Origin: Stropharia rugosoannulata
Lineage: Eukaryota > Basidiomycota > Agaricomycetes > Agaricales > Strophariaceae
Assembly (NCBI GenBank): GCA_028532985.1
Contig: JANCIK010000002.1
Span: 3,906,001 to 3,970,000 of the forward strand
DNA: 64,000 nucleotides
Direction of reading: 5' to 3'
This document shows positions 1 to 12,010 of this stretch, piece after piece. The notes beneath the pieces are model-generated. The model was not told the origin of the DNA. It searched no databases and worked only from the letters and a program-made list of their open reading frames with translations. Both the position numbers and the translations under genes were made by a program. Numbering within the stretch: position 1 is the stretch's first letter; each line of letters opens with the position of its first letter.

Positions 1-87
1 AGTGCTTTGAAAGAGCGAATAACAGATTCCGAGTCAGTCATCATGCCACTCACGTGACCGTCGGCTCAAGCTTCGCATGCTTTTGCT

Positions 88-706
88 ATCGGCCTAGACC
101 GATGACCGGCCCCTCTATGAACCTCGATAGAGGGACCGGACTTTCTCGCAGAGATTTGACGTGCCATCCGGTTTCCCACACTTTACGGCTGATTTTGAAC
201 GGCCCTAAAGTCTAAGATCACGTTTATGCTTATGTGATCTGACCGCCCTTGGTCGTCCTTGCTCCCTTAACCACTTTATAGTATATTTGAAGCCACAGAA
301 AGATGTATTTTACTATATGTTCTATATATTAACAACTTCACCCTTTTTTTGAAAAATATAAAGCTCTACTATGCGCCAGAATGAGTTAGGCAGAGTGTTT
401 AGAATGGTTTTCATCATTAGAATTTGCTCGGGGAGCATATAAGTAGCAATAGAACCTTTAAGCATGCTACATTGTATGATATTAGACTTAAAAGAAAGCA
501 CAGTAAGCAATTTCAATTGTTTTATGTCCTGGAGCGCGAAGCTGCAGGCGCGTCGTTCTCAGTAACGTGACCTGATTTGCTTTAGGGCGGCTCGAAATCC
601 GTCCCAAAGTGTGGGAAAGTGGATGGCACGTCAAATCTCTGCGAGAAATCCCGGCCTGTCTATCGACGGACGTAGTCCTCATAGTCAGGCCGGTCTTCGG
701 CCTACT
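88..706. mobile_element. Foldback MITE, copy A (about 620 bp)
   Basis: The two ends are long imperfect inverted repeats. The left arm (about 88-230) carries TCTCGCAGAGATTTGACGTG, a CCCACACTTT block and a GGCCCTAAAG block. The right arm (about 555-706) carries the same blocks in reverse complement and in mirror order. The roughly 330 bp in between is AT-rich with no convincing coding. A second copy lies at 24808-25424 in the opposite orientation, which shows that this is a dispersed element and not a chance palindrome. I cannot see a clean target-site duplication, so the superfamily is unassigned and the ends are approximate (within 10-20 bp). No transposase is encoded, so it is non-autonomous. 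Confidence 0.75.
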
Positions 707-1853
707 ATCGGCCCTGCCTTGAACCTGACGACCACCCTAGTACGACCACAGTTCAAATTTTGGCGTTCTAACCGTCTACATTGAATAGGCATGACTGCTA
801 TGTATGTTTCGACTTGGAAGTTAAAAGCTTTACTTCTTTTGAAGCCTCCCCACTGTCTGCCTTGCATTCAATATTCAATTGACAAGGAAAGCTTGTCACA
901 GCTCTTGTCAGACTTGTACGGTTCTTGGTTCTATTTGGGCACAGCCCTACTTGTTTCGTGGTCTAGATTCGAATTGCTGTTTCGGATGCTTCCACTTAAA
1001 AGGAGCATTATCATATTTTCTGAACGTCTACGAGTCCATGGAGTAACTACATCGTTGCATACCTATGAACATAGGAAAACAACATGTGCTGCTTTTTGGT
1101 CACTTGCATGAACCTGCCTAAAAGAAATCGTCAATGCATCCGAGTCAAAGCTTCAATTATCCTCTCCGCTTATACAAAGAGCCCTTGTATGATATTGGCG
1201 GCAGCGTGTGGCAGTAAGCCTGCCGGGCTGATGTCTTTCCAACGACGATGGGACCTTTTCTTTCCTCGGGGTCTTCTGAAATCCCTGTTGATCGATTTGA
1301 CAGGCTGGAATATAATCTAACTACTTCCAAATATATACTTGACCTTAGTAACATTGGGGTCGCACTCATGACTAGTGTTTACCATCTGAACACATAACGT
1401 AATTACATGAGTTAATCTGGGTATAAACAGGCAGTAAAAGCCCACGGTTCTCATAAAAAGTCCTTGGCGTGCAGGTGACAGGAGGTAAACCCTTCTGAAA
1501 TCCGCGAGTTTCTTCCGTCTGGGCCAAATATGTCCATGTCACTTCCTCCAAAGTATATAAACCGTCAAGTTGCAGTCGTTGAACCAGCAGCTTCACACTG
1601 TTTATATGTTACCCGCTCTGTTTGAGCGTTGTACTTTACTGCCATCCATTTGGTCTACCTTTGCGTCAGCTTACTGAGAGGGTCAATCTGAGTACCGAGG
1701 ACTTCTGGCATAGATCGCTTGTGCTCAACATTAAGGACATACATATGTACATTATAAACGTTTCTCCGGGAAAACACCTAATTACCCCAATCGATTTCTT
1801 CAAGCGACATATGCATCACATTCAATCATTAGACCAAAAGTCACTGACAGTCA
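707..1853. other. Intergenic, no gene seen
   Basis: This stretch lies between the MITE and the transporter. Open frames of up to 106 codons occur (for example 791-1111), but none shows a protein motif, splice-linked continuation or signal peptide. I see nothing that can be supported here. Confidence 0.5.
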
Positions 1854-1861
1854 TATATATA
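1854..1861 (+). promoter_or_regulatory. Possible TATA box of the transporter gene
   Basis: A TATATATA run lies about 75 bp upstream of the transporter start codon. Position and composition fit a core promoter element. There is no other support. Confidence 0.3.
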
Positions 1862-1934
1862 GAGAAAGTCGTCAACAGAATATCCGGCGTGCCCCACTGT
1901 TAGTGCCTTTCGTCTCCCAGTGTTGCTTATCGAC

Positions 1935-4221
1935 ATGTCTGGTTCCATTAGCTCAAAACCAGAGATTGAACATGTGGATAGACAAACCCCAGTTTCTCCA
2001 GAGCTGATCGTCTCACGACTTGCTCAACTCGATACGACGCCGTGGTACCGGAAACCAAATTTGAGGTTACTTTACCTTCTCCTCTTCCCGACGTGCATCG
2101 GTGTCGAAATGACCAGCGGGTAATTATTCATTAATAATTGCCAAATGCTTCAATTAACAAATTTTTTGCCTGTAGCTTTGATTCTTCAATGATGAATGGT
2201 CTGCAGGCGGTTGATTCTTGGGTTACTTGTAAGGCCATTACATCGCACTGGTAAAGTGTCATGTTAACCATTGTCAGTTTACAACCACCCGCGATCGACA
2301 CTTTTGGGGCTTATGTCTGCTATTTACTCTGCTGGAGCAATTGTCGCTCTCCCACTCATTCCGATTGTAAACGATGGACTTGGTCGTCGGCGTGCTATCG
2401 CATTCGGAAGTATTATCATGATGATTGGAGCAGCTCTCCAGACTGCCTCACAAAATTGTGAGTCTCATCTTCATCCGCTCTCGGTGTATCTTACCGCATA
2501 ATAGTCGCCATGTTTGTCATCTCTCGGTTTATTCTGGGACTGGGAATCCCCTTTGCCATCGTCGCAGCATCCTCGCTTATTGGAGGTGCGTGTTATGTTG
2601 CGATCTCCCAGTATTCTCTGGCAGGTCTATTTTTACTCACGGTGGCACGCAACTTTTTAGAACTATCTCATCCGAAAGAACGTGCAATTCTTGGGTCTTT
2701 GTTTAACTCATGCTACTTTATCGGTATATTAATTTACATATGCTACGAATGGCATATATGAATTACTAATATCCAACTTCGTCACAGGTTCAATTGTCGC
2801 TGCGGGTGTAACACTGGGCACATTCCAGATGCCCAGCAACTGGGGCTGGAGGATCCCTTCACTGCTCCAAATTATTCCCAGCACTCTCCAGATCAGCTTT
2901 ATATATTTCCTCCCGGAATCACCCCGATGGTTAATCTCCAAAGGCAGAGGCGACGAAGCGCTCGCTATCTTGGTCAAGTACCACGCGGAGGGTGATGCTA
3001 CCTCCGAGTTTGCCAAAGCGGAATACGTGCAGATTGGAGAGACACTGCAGTTGGAGAAAGAGACATCTAAAGGAGGATGGGGAGAGCTAGTCAGGTCGTC
3101 AGGTATGCGCCGCAGGGTATTGATTGGAAGTTTCCTTGGGCTTGTTACCCAGTGGAGTGGAAATGGTTTGACATCGTCAGTTGCCACATACCTGCATTTA
3201 TGCTTTCAAGCTGAAGCTAAAATTCGCGACATCTATCAGATACTTCTTGGCGCCTATCTTGGACAATGTTGGGATACATGACAACCGAACGAAGAACTTG
3301 ATCAATCTCGCTCTCACAAGCTGGGGATTTGTCAACGCCACGTTCTTCGCGTTGGTGATGTCTCGCTTCAAGCGTAGACATGCATATCTCGTACGCTTCC
3401 TAAGTATACCGGTGTACTCGAAAACATCTAATTTTAGCTTCATCAAGTTCTGTACCATTTCACTGTTGACTGTATTTACGGCTTGGACCATTGCAAGTGC
3501 TCGCTACGCAATAGAAAATAGCCAGGCATCGTCAAAGGCCGTCATTGCGTGAGTTTCCAGAAGTTTTCATAGTGTTGCCAGTTATAAATTGATTTGATAT
3601 TGCCTTTGACCAGGTTTATTTTCCTATACAGTCCATGTTACAATCTAGCGTACAATGCTCTGACATACAGTCAGTCCGATGGCCTGATTATCTATTCTGC
3701 AGCTAATGATTCTCTGCACAGCGTTCCTGGTCGAGATATTCCCGTTCCATGTTCGGTCACGAGGTATTTCAGTCTTTCAATGGTTCAGCCGCATGGCAGG
3801 ATTCTTCAATCAGTTTGTCAACCCTATTGGCATTGACAACATTGGTGAGTAGAAGGCTATAATGTTATAGGATCATTCTCTGACTCTATGATATTAAAAA
3901 TCAGGCTGGAAGTATTATATTAGGTATTCATATTCAAGTCATATTATCCAGCACAGTCGTTCACGCATAATTAATTCCAGCTACTGCGTCTTCCTCGCAT
4001 TCGAGGTTGTCTTCGTGTTCTTCCTTTTCCCAGAGACTCAGGGACGCACCCTGGAGGAGCTCGCCTTCCGTGAGTAATTATGCAGTATACTCCACGAACC
4101 TCGTGCTAATCTACTGTTTGCAGTGTACGAAGGCAACGAATCGAACGAGCAAAAGAAGCGTGTTGAGAAGGAGATGAATGGCGATGCTGATATTAATGAT
4201 ATGAAATCCAAACTTGATTAA
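1935..4221 (+). CDS. MFS sugar transporter (hexose/lactose permease type)
   Basis: Proton-coupled sugar porter of the major facilitator superfamily, expected in the plasma membrane. Reading across about nine or ten introns gives the family landmarks in order: a cytoplasmic N-terminus (MSGSISSKPEIEH), the loop 2-3 motif GLGRRRA, the central LPESPRWLISKGR motif before the cytoplasmic loop, YFLAPILDNVGI in the second half, the FHVRSRGISVFQWFSR segment, and the end motif PETQGRTLEELAF followed by a short charged tail (stop at 4219-4221). Several introns are visible by consensus, for example GTAATTATTC after 2119 and one from GTCAGT to ATCTATCAG near 3176-3240. No frame break was needed. The sugar specificity cannot be read from the sequence. 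The alternating short exons are typical of basidiomycete transporters. The gene converges on the amine oxidase, leaving about 365 bp between the two stop codons. Confidence 0.88.
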
Positions 4222-4587
4222 GGTTACCAGGATTTGAAGGAACCTTCCATTTTTTTTTTTCATCAGTGTTGTTCGGTCTGTCCTTCATTTTATGTAGTGT
4301 AAACGTTTAAGTTGGTTCTGGCTGTACAGTACTACATGGGTTCAGTTACTTTCTGTTCCTAATCCAACTATTTTTTGAGCGCTGGAAATGACAGATAGGT
4401 ATAGGTCGCAATTCAGAGTTGACAGATGTTAAAACTTTGTGATATGAATGAAGACCTCACGAGCGCCACATGTTCAATTCACATAGATTTGGGCTATTAA
4501 AACAGCAGCCTAAACTATGAAACCGGACCATCTTTAAAACACATTTAACAGCTAACATGTTACTTGCATCGTTCATTCTTATTACCC

Positions 4588-7500
4588 CTATTGCCCAAGC
4601 CTTACTCGCATGTACATCTCCTTGGCCCTACGTACATCATCAGTCTCTCTGAACTCTGGGCTGCCATCGGTGCTGCCATAAGTATAATCAAAGGGGGCTG
4701 GGGGTTCTGGAGCGCAATTGAAGTCCTGCTTCACGCCGTAGTCATCGAACGTAAAGGGGTCGCCGAGCACCTCTGGTGGATGCATCATTACAGCGTTCTG
4801 CAGTTCCACAGAAACGTCATAATCGAAGTAGTTCAATGGAGTGAGCAAAAAGCTAGAAATGACAACAATGAAAATTTAACATGGAAGCAAAATGGAATGA
4901 ACATAGCCTGACGGCTGACACCGACCTCGAAGTAGCAGTTGTTGTTTTTGTATGCGGAGAGTCTTCTGCTTGGGGCTGTACGAATATTAGGGGCAGGAAA
5001 TAATGTCAGTATTGTGCATTACAGGGTAGTCCAAATATAGAAGCTCTATTTTTAGGGCATCCACAGTTTGACCTGCTCCGACAGTCTGACTTACCAGATG
5101 ATGCATGCCCAAGTTGACCCAGGCGACAATGTCAGTTTGCGTGATGTTCTCTCCGTCGAAGAATCGGTGAAAATCAACAGGAGGAGCTCCCGGGAGATTC
5201 AAGTTCCACATCGTGCTCGACGCGGGCTCTGTTTCCTTCCGTCGGGACACGGCTAAGTTGTACCGGGCCCAGTTCGCATTGTTGAGGAGGCGCTTAGAGC
5301 CTACTACCGTCTAGAGGTCGGCGACAAGTAGACGCGTGATCATCAGCATTGCTTCACGTCAACGATACGGGCCCGAGCGGGGCGCGACTTACATTATGAA
5401 TAGGACTATACCCTGGGTGAACCGCATACCCCCTCGGGCTGCCCCATGCGTTCGGGGATTCCCGATTAACAATGGCGTACCCGCCCTGAAAATTCGGGGG
5501 ATACTTCATAAGTGAATCGTCTTCTGATTCGATGTATTCACGAGTGATTTTCTGCTGAATGACTTCCTGGCCCCAGTCGTCCTCCAGCCATGGGTGAACA
5601 ACCCGCTCTTGCTTTGTCGTCGTCTTGAGAAGAGAGTTTGCCGTCCCGGCAATGTCAAAGTCAACCCTATAATAATAATCAGTATCGTTTTTACATTAAT
5701 TGCATCGAGAAGACTCGGCATGCAAGGACAGGTCACAGAGTGACATACTTAAAATTAATAACGTGATCATGGAGATTTCCCACTACACGATACATATTAC
5801 TAGTTAGAGCAACCGGAAATTAGCAGAGCGGATATAGCTGTGCTCACTGGATGTGTCTCGAATTCTGCCTCCATAACTATTTTGCTCCGGTGTCCAATAT
5901 CCACCTTGCATATACCCTGACGCGGAGAGACGAACTTCAATTGTACCGTCAAGATAAAAAAGGTAATCAAACTATTGGAGAGTAAATCGGCGGATCTAAA
6001 AAATTTAGGGTAAACCAGTCAATTACTTACCACTGCAAGTTTTTTGAAGCGGGTATAACAGAGAATAAGCACAGATTTGTAGGGACGTGTATGTCACATA
6101 CAATAATCATAACTACCAGCATTATTAGTATCCAACCAAAATACAGGAACACAGCACTCACTTCCCAGCCGTTGTCGTACTTCGTATCGTGAGTACGTAG
6201 CTCTTCGTCGCGCCGAACTCACCCTCCTCGTAGCCGAAATGCCGTGTTAGCGGCCGTCCTGTATCCTGTTCAAATATACATATGGCACGGTCAATGACAA
6301 CAGGCCCCAAGGGCGTGTGCGTAACTGCCGGGAGGAACACCGCCTCGGCAGGGCAGTCGTAATGCGGCAGCATATTGCGCACGAGCGCGCCCATGCCGAA
6401 GTAGCGGTCGAGCCAAGCAGTGGTGGCCTGCATAGGGTCGTTCCCGCCTGTAGAAATGGACTTGGGGTCAGATATACCTTACTACAGGAAATGCAATAAG
6501 AACAAGTCATACCGTACTGTGCCAACGCCTCTTGTGGCGATAGCTGTGTAGCCGCATTAGGTCAATGCACACTATGCTCAGGGCCGTCTCCTGGCCCAAA
6601 CAAGCGAGGGAGCGCGTACCTCGTAGATTATTCTCTCTCCTCTGAATCTCACGTTCCACAGGGAGAGCCCCATGTCCCTATTGAAGCCTAGGAACAGCTC
6701 CCAGCCGAGCCAAGAAACATGTTGCTGTGCAGAGTCGACTCGGAATCGCAATCCCGCAAAGGAAACAGAGCGGGGACCTGGAAGGGACTCTAGTGGACGT
6801 ACCTCCCCTCGACGGGTGCGGTGTGTCCATGTCGTATCCGGGACTGTTGGTGGGGTTGAAGGTCGTGGTAGTGTACCATTGTTAAATGCTTCTATGAAAG
6901 ATTCAGTACTGAAAAATATATGACCTTTGTATATGTGCTAAGTGTCGTGTCGCGAAATCAGCCACATAACGAAAGACAAAAAACCGCTTTCATACCTTGA
7001 TAATGTGCCATTGCGTGGGGTCTGTGCCAGATGTGTCGAGGTACTGGTAGAAGTCGACTGGGAGGAGGAATGAGCCTGCTGTGTTGTGGCGCCATGACAT
7101 CCACTGGCGACGGAATCCTCCATCAAAGCTAAATGGCCCACTCATGCCTCCGACTAAGGTATCATTGAGAAAACCATGCGCAGTAGCTCCAAATAAAGCC
7201 TGTAGGGATCATATTAAGTACATGTATGCACAAGAAAACGCCATCACTCACCTGCATGATATGAGCAATTGGCTCATTGAGCTTCGCCAATACCACGCTC
7301 ATTTCGTCGAGGTGAGATACACCTCGGGCGTTGAACGGAATGTCCCCTCCTGCATGGTATATCTCGTCCAAGGTCCGTATATGTGTCTTGTCTCCTAGAG
7401 GAAGAGGACCGACGAGATAGTTCCGCACAACCGGCACTTTCAGACCACCATGATGCACTGTCACGCGCGCATAACGTTCGGGAAACGGAGCATTAGCAGG

Positions 7501-7989
7501 GTCCGCAAGGTATGCTGTCGCAGAAGCTTTGGTTGGGGGGTGAGCCTCAATAAGAAAGATGAAGTTGTCAGAGGTCCTGGAGACAATGGCGTCTGAGGTA
7601 AGGTTCAGCTCCCTCTCGGGTACCTCGAGCCATGCTTTTATCCCTGAAAGTTCATCCAACGAAAGCGACCTCCAAGGGTTAACAGGCACCGAAACAGTCT
7701 TGTCAGCAGAGGCTGGAGACTTATGGAGAGCGCCGCATCGTTCGATATTGACGTGATTGTCTTGAGACACGTCGGTAAGACCAATCACTTTGTTAGATCG
7801 TCCATCTTCGAAAGCAGCTCTCTGGGGAAATACATGAGACAGCCAGTCGGGACTGCGTAGGACGATGATACAGGCAAGGAAATTGAGCATGAGTGAGAAG
7901 AGCAGCAGCACACGCCATGTACTCATGCGAGGAGACTGAAGGTCACTCTGGAGAGCGAACCCGCTGCCTGCCTTCGATAACGAGGACAT
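4588..7989 (-). CDS. Copper amine oxidase with N-terminal membrane anchor
   Basis: Oxidises primary amines to aldehydes with release of ammonia and hydrogen peroxide, using a copper ion and the cofactor TPQ made from a tyrosine in its own chain. The first exon (7989-7252) has a short basic cytoplasmic stretch, one hydrophobic helix (VLLLFSLMLNFLACIIVL) and then the N-terminal domain (NPWRSLSLDEL...). Later exons give WRHNTAGSFLLPVDFYQYLD, SLWNVRFRGERIIYE, YFGMGALVRNMLPHYDCP, the TPQ motif TAGNYDY, FYLDGTIEVRLSASGYMQGG, the copper ligand pair in NLHDHVINFK and the third ligand in MHHL, then TPLNYFDYDVS near the end (stop at 4588). The TPQ tyrosine lies in an 11-nt exon followed by a 2-nt exon (separate entries). 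The single N-terminal hydrophobic segment without a cleavage site suggests a type II membrane protein facing outward. The family assignment is secure; the substrate is unknown. About a dozen exons. Confidence 0.92.
6031..6032 (-). other. Apparent 2-nt microexon (TG)
   Basis: On the minus strand the sequence reads ACTTGCAG, TG, GTAAGTAA: a full acceptor and a full donor separated by two bases. The final T of the 11-nt exon plus TG gives a Leu codon, and the next exon (from 5971) then reads FDYLFYLDGTIEVR in frame. This restores NYDYLFDYLFYLDG, which matches the family spacing. Skipping the two bases puts a stop directly after the TPQ motif. The two flanking introns are about 69 and 59 nt. Confidence 0.7.
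6102..6112 (-). other. 11-nt microexon encoding the TPQ tyrosine
   Basis: On the minus strand the upstream exon ends GGGAA (6162), followed by a 49-nt intron with a TACTAAT branch site. The 11 bases TTATGATTATT then follow before a GTATGT donor. Joined to the upstream GGGAA this reads G-N-Y-D-Y, the cofactor consensus T-x-x-N-Y-[DE]-Y. Without this exon the enzyme has no TPQ. Confidence 0.8.
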
Positions 7990-8908
7990 GTTGCCGGTGG
8001 GCCTTGTAGACGTGGAAGGTTGGCGCGTACTGATTCGCGGAACTCGATGGTTGAGTGACTCAAGTGAGTTTCAGATGAATTGTCCTTGATAACAGCATAC
8101 GGAGCCGGTTTATTCTTACGTCTGTGAGAATTTTTTTTGCCCAAGTGAGTTTTATCACGATTGGCATGAGTTCTCCCTGCATGATAAGGATTAAATAAGA
8201 AGTTAGCGCGGAGTTATGGTAACTTCTTTTGATTTGCACCAAAGCGTAGGATAAGTTGATATGTAGGTTGAACGGTGTTTCCTTCCTTCCAATATTTAGG
8301 TATTGACATTGCTGGGATGATAAGCAGACGATGGAAGGCTCAATGAGGCTTGACGCGAGTTGACACGATTGAATGGGTCAGAAATGGTCTCGCAATCAAA
8401 TTAGTTCTGAAGTTCTCACGCTTAGGCCGATGGACCGGTCTGATTCACGCAAGACTCAAGTCCAAACGCAAGCTTGAGTCTAGTAGGGCAAGTCCTTCCC
8501 GAGCAAAAGATGCATATACAAAAGGCTCATAAGTTGATAACTGCTCTGCTATTCTCTCTGCTGGGCGGGGAATTTTGCTTTTGACTTGCTTTTGACATCT
8601 GAACCACCAAGTACAGCCATAGAAAATTACAAGAGATTTACGACACAAATACGATGGTCAATGAAACCCTTAACTCAATACAAACTCAAATACTTCCGTA
8701 GTGCAGTACTAGCACAGACATATCATGCTAAGAAGAACTGCTGCGCTTAGTGGGTAGTCCCTAGTACTGCAGAAGCACGATGCTCTGCATACTAGAGCGG
8801 AGTGTAGCACTGCAGCTACACATCATTGTATTGAGTTACCCGCCTATCATGCGTACTTGTTGGATACTTAAAATGTTGCCTTGTTCAAGGCAGTTACACA
8901 CCATGCTA
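7990..8908. other. Intergenic upstream of the amine oxidase, no gene seen
   Basis: Holds the amine oxidase promoter and probably its 5' untranslated region. Open frames of 60-73 codons show no recognisable motif. Short inverted and repeated pieces around CTAGTACTGCAG lie at about 8700-8825, but they form no clear element. Confidence 0.4.
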
Positions 8909-9516
8909 CAGTCGAACCCCTTATAACCCATGCCCCCCCAAACCCATAACCCCACATAACCCATAGAAAAGTCCTTCCACCGAGTTGGTAGGCGGGGATT
9001 TGCAGCACATAACCCATAGGTCCGCACTAACCCATAACCCATAGGATGTGAAGATCAAGTATGGGTTTTGGTTCCAGCATAATTGGGGCCGGACTTACCA
9101 AATTATGACTCTGTTGGCCGAAAAACCTTAAAAATCGCATTTCGATCCAAAATCATTATTTTCATACTGACTCTCGAACCAATTGATGCTCGGAAAACTG
9201 ACCAAAAATGGACTTCTTGGGTACAAAAACAAATTCAAGCTCCGACAGAGGGCATTTTATTGTCCGACAAAGAGCAGTAGGACAACAAAAAAGGCATTGA
9301 GTAACGTGTCATCGACATATTGGAGCCATTATTGTATAACAAAGAGGTGTCATAGAAGCTGCGCGACAAGTAGAGCACAATTATTAGGAGTTGGAAAAAG
9401 TTGGAGTGTAAAATATTTTTGGTCTATTTTTATCGCACCTCTTGCAACCCATAACCCCTCAAAACCCATAGCCCGGGGTGACTCCGGATGGCTATGGGTT
9501 ATGAGGGGTTCGACTG
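8909..9516. mobile_element. Pogo/Fot1-type (Tc1-mariner) MITE, 608 bp, TA duplication
   Basis: The left end begins CAGTCGAACCCCTTATAACC and the right end is its near-perfect reverse complement (GGTTATGAGGGGTTCGACTG). Both ends are bounded by TA (8907-8908 and 9517-9518), the target duplication of Tc1/mariner and pogo elements; CAGT ends are usual in the pogo/Fot1 group. Sub-terminal copies of AACCCATA recur inside both ends (about 8937-9045 and 9447-9510). The interior shows no transposase, so this is a non-autonomous copy. It lies about 250 bp upstream of the first HET gene. Confidence 0.8.
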
Positions 9517-9769
9517 TACTGATAATTCCATGCACATAGATACGGCAATCACCCCAGCACTGTAAGTCAACGTTAACTAACCCCACATTTATTCGATTAT
9601 GTATATGAAACTTGAAGATCGCGTCTTTCGATCCAAGTATTAATGTAACTGGAAAATTGTGGAAAATATAAATAACTTTCCTCATGAAAATAAGTATAAC
9701 AAGTCTGATTATACACCACACGGCTCGATCACAAAAGCACGCAGAATTTGCGTAAATACTCCAGGAAAC

Positions 9770-12010
9770 ATGGTCAACGAAGGTGTGTTGTGTTTATCGC
9801 CTGCCAGTATATTGACACAATCTGCTGTGCGGCTGTTATAATTAGCACACCACACACCGGACCTCCGACTGGAAGGTGGCCGCGAGTTGGTCAAAGCTCT
9901 CGAGGATTTCATCGTCCCACTACTACTTGGATCAGTAGCCGGGACTAGTGCATTGCGTACGACATCAATTAATACAATATTGCTGACATTGAAAACTTAA
10001 TGGAAAAGCTAGGCAATGTAAAAAATAAATCTAACTCAGATATTACACAAAATGACTATGACGCTTGCAGTGAATGCAAAGGTTTAGCCAGGGAAGAAAG
10101 ACAGCTAATTGACTCATTGAAGCAGTTTTGCCTTTCACTCGGAACGTCGACTTCCGGGTTTAGCGCACACATACCACCTGAAACAGAACTGGGTGCAGCA
10201 TCTGTGGACAAGAAGACTAAATGCTATGAAGAAAATGTAACCAAGCCCCTTATAAGCCAGTCCGACACAACCGGTCCTCTATCTAAAAGTCAGTACTCTG
10301 TACACATATGTATTAGAAAAAGCATGACTCCATGTTGCAGGTAAGATAGGACGTTCTACTCGACCTGCAAATAAACCGAAATTGTTGGAGCTTGCCTTGG
10401 ACAAAGCATATCATTCCGTATACAATGAAATGCCCATCAGATTGTTAAAGTTCGACGACGACGGGAGCAACATCAGACTACTGGAAAGGCATGAAATATG
10501 GCAGGCCATATCAAGACAGATGATTCGAGAATTTGAAGAGGACGAAGAAATATATCAAGCATTTACAGCGGAGAACAATCTGGAAAGCCTCCATGAACAA
10601 GACCAGCAGATATTCCACGATATGCTATACAGAAGCACGCAATTCGCCACACTATCGCACACTTGGTTGCAAACGATGCCTGGAGAAGTTCCGTACAGTA
10701 GCTGGTTACCCCGCACCTACGACAATCCGTCCGCGGGATACGCAAAGCTGGCAAATTTCTGTCGAGTCACGGCCAAGGATTATGGCGTAACACTGGGGTG
10801 GATGGACACGGTTTGCATCAATAAAGACAGCAGTTCTGAGCTGGACGAGTCGATACGGTCCATGTACAAGTGGTATCGCAGATCTTCCCCGTGCATAGTC
10901 TACCTCGCAGACACAACATTACTGGACGACATGCATACCGACAGATGGTTTACGCGCGGCTGGACGCTGCAGGAATTCATAGCCCCCACTCATGTCAAGT
11001 TCTACAATGCCAATTGGACCAAGTTAAGCTCTGAGCCGAGTTGGGTGGGCGACAAAGAGAGCACAGACATCTGGGAGCAGATATCTAAGGCAACGTCAAT
11101 AGTCAAGAGCGAGTTGGACCATGGCCACTTGGAAGTTCCCATCTCGCGTAGGATGAAATGGGCAGCAAAGAGAAGAGTGACCCGTGAGGAAGACATATCC
11201 TACTCCCTCATGGGAATATTCAACGTTAGCATCTCCACGGCCTATGGCGAGGGTGCAGAACGCGCATTCATACGTCTCATCAAAGAGATCCTCGTCACGG
11301 GTGGAGCAGGGGTGAAAGACATAGTCAACTGGGGCTGGGGACCCATGGTAACACTGGAAGACCGTTCCGTTGGTCCTAGAAGAGTGAGCGAGCTGATTCC
11401 TCGCGGCCCCCGTGCATATACATGGCGGACGGACTGCGACGTCATGTGGCTTCCGCCATACAGACCGGTTACGCTGACACACCTAGGTCTTCACGTCCCA
11501 GTTCTGCTGCTGCCTGCCCTGCGCATCAGATCTGGGCAGGAAGAAGCCTCGTCAAGTTGTACATTCGAGCCTCTGGGAGATTATTTCGCTACAGCTTCTT
11601 CGGAGCTACGCAACATAGACCCTGAAACGGGGACATATGAAGGCACATCCAAATATGAGTACCGGATATTGGACCGAGCAGCTTTTGGAAGCACTATACA
11701 TACCTCATGTTCGGAGTTGCGGACAATGTTTGAGGTCGTCTTTCTCGGTGTACTGAATGTGGTGGACATGGAAAAGCCAGTATTCGTGCGGCTACCTCCA
11801 AATTGGCTTTGTTATGCGATAGATTTGGGTTTCACGAAGCAGCCGATATCTGCTGCGGCTTTCGACAGGGTTGAGGCATGGAGAGTAGCGGCTTCCACAC
11901 GACCGATAACATTCAGCCTTCGATATCAGGGGGCGAGTAGAAACCCCACCCTCATTGCAGAAAGCGACTTCAAACGCCATGGAATGGCTCTACGCACTCT
12001 CTACATATAG
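9770..12010 (+). CDS. HET-domain protein, paralog 1
   Basis: Member of the fungal heterokaryon incompatibility (HET, PF06985) family. Such proteins act in self/non-self recognition and cell death, and the HET domain is thought to resemble TIR NADases. I place the start at 9770: a 13-nt exon (MVNE) joins across a GTGTGT...ATTAG intron to an exon from 9846 encoding GGRELVKALEDFIVPLLLGS. A further exon around 10015-10286 carries LAREERQLIDSLKQFCLSLG. The join of TCTAAAA to GTAAGATAGG across the intron at about 10287-10340 is in frame and leads into the large last exon. There NEMPIRLLKF, ATLSHTWLQ, GWMDTVCINK, ELDESIRSMYKWY, RWFTRGWTLQEFIAP and the REEDISYSLMGIFNVS...YGEGAERAF block form the HET core, followed by about 230 residues of an uncharacterised C-terminal region ending HGMALRTLYI. 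The exon 2 to exon 3 join is not resolved. Confidence 0.88.

Noticed and set aside
8930..9060. CCCATAACCC units looking like telomere repeats
   Set aside because: They lie inside the terminal regions of a MITE with TA borders and recur at its other end, so they belong to the element and are not an internal telomere.
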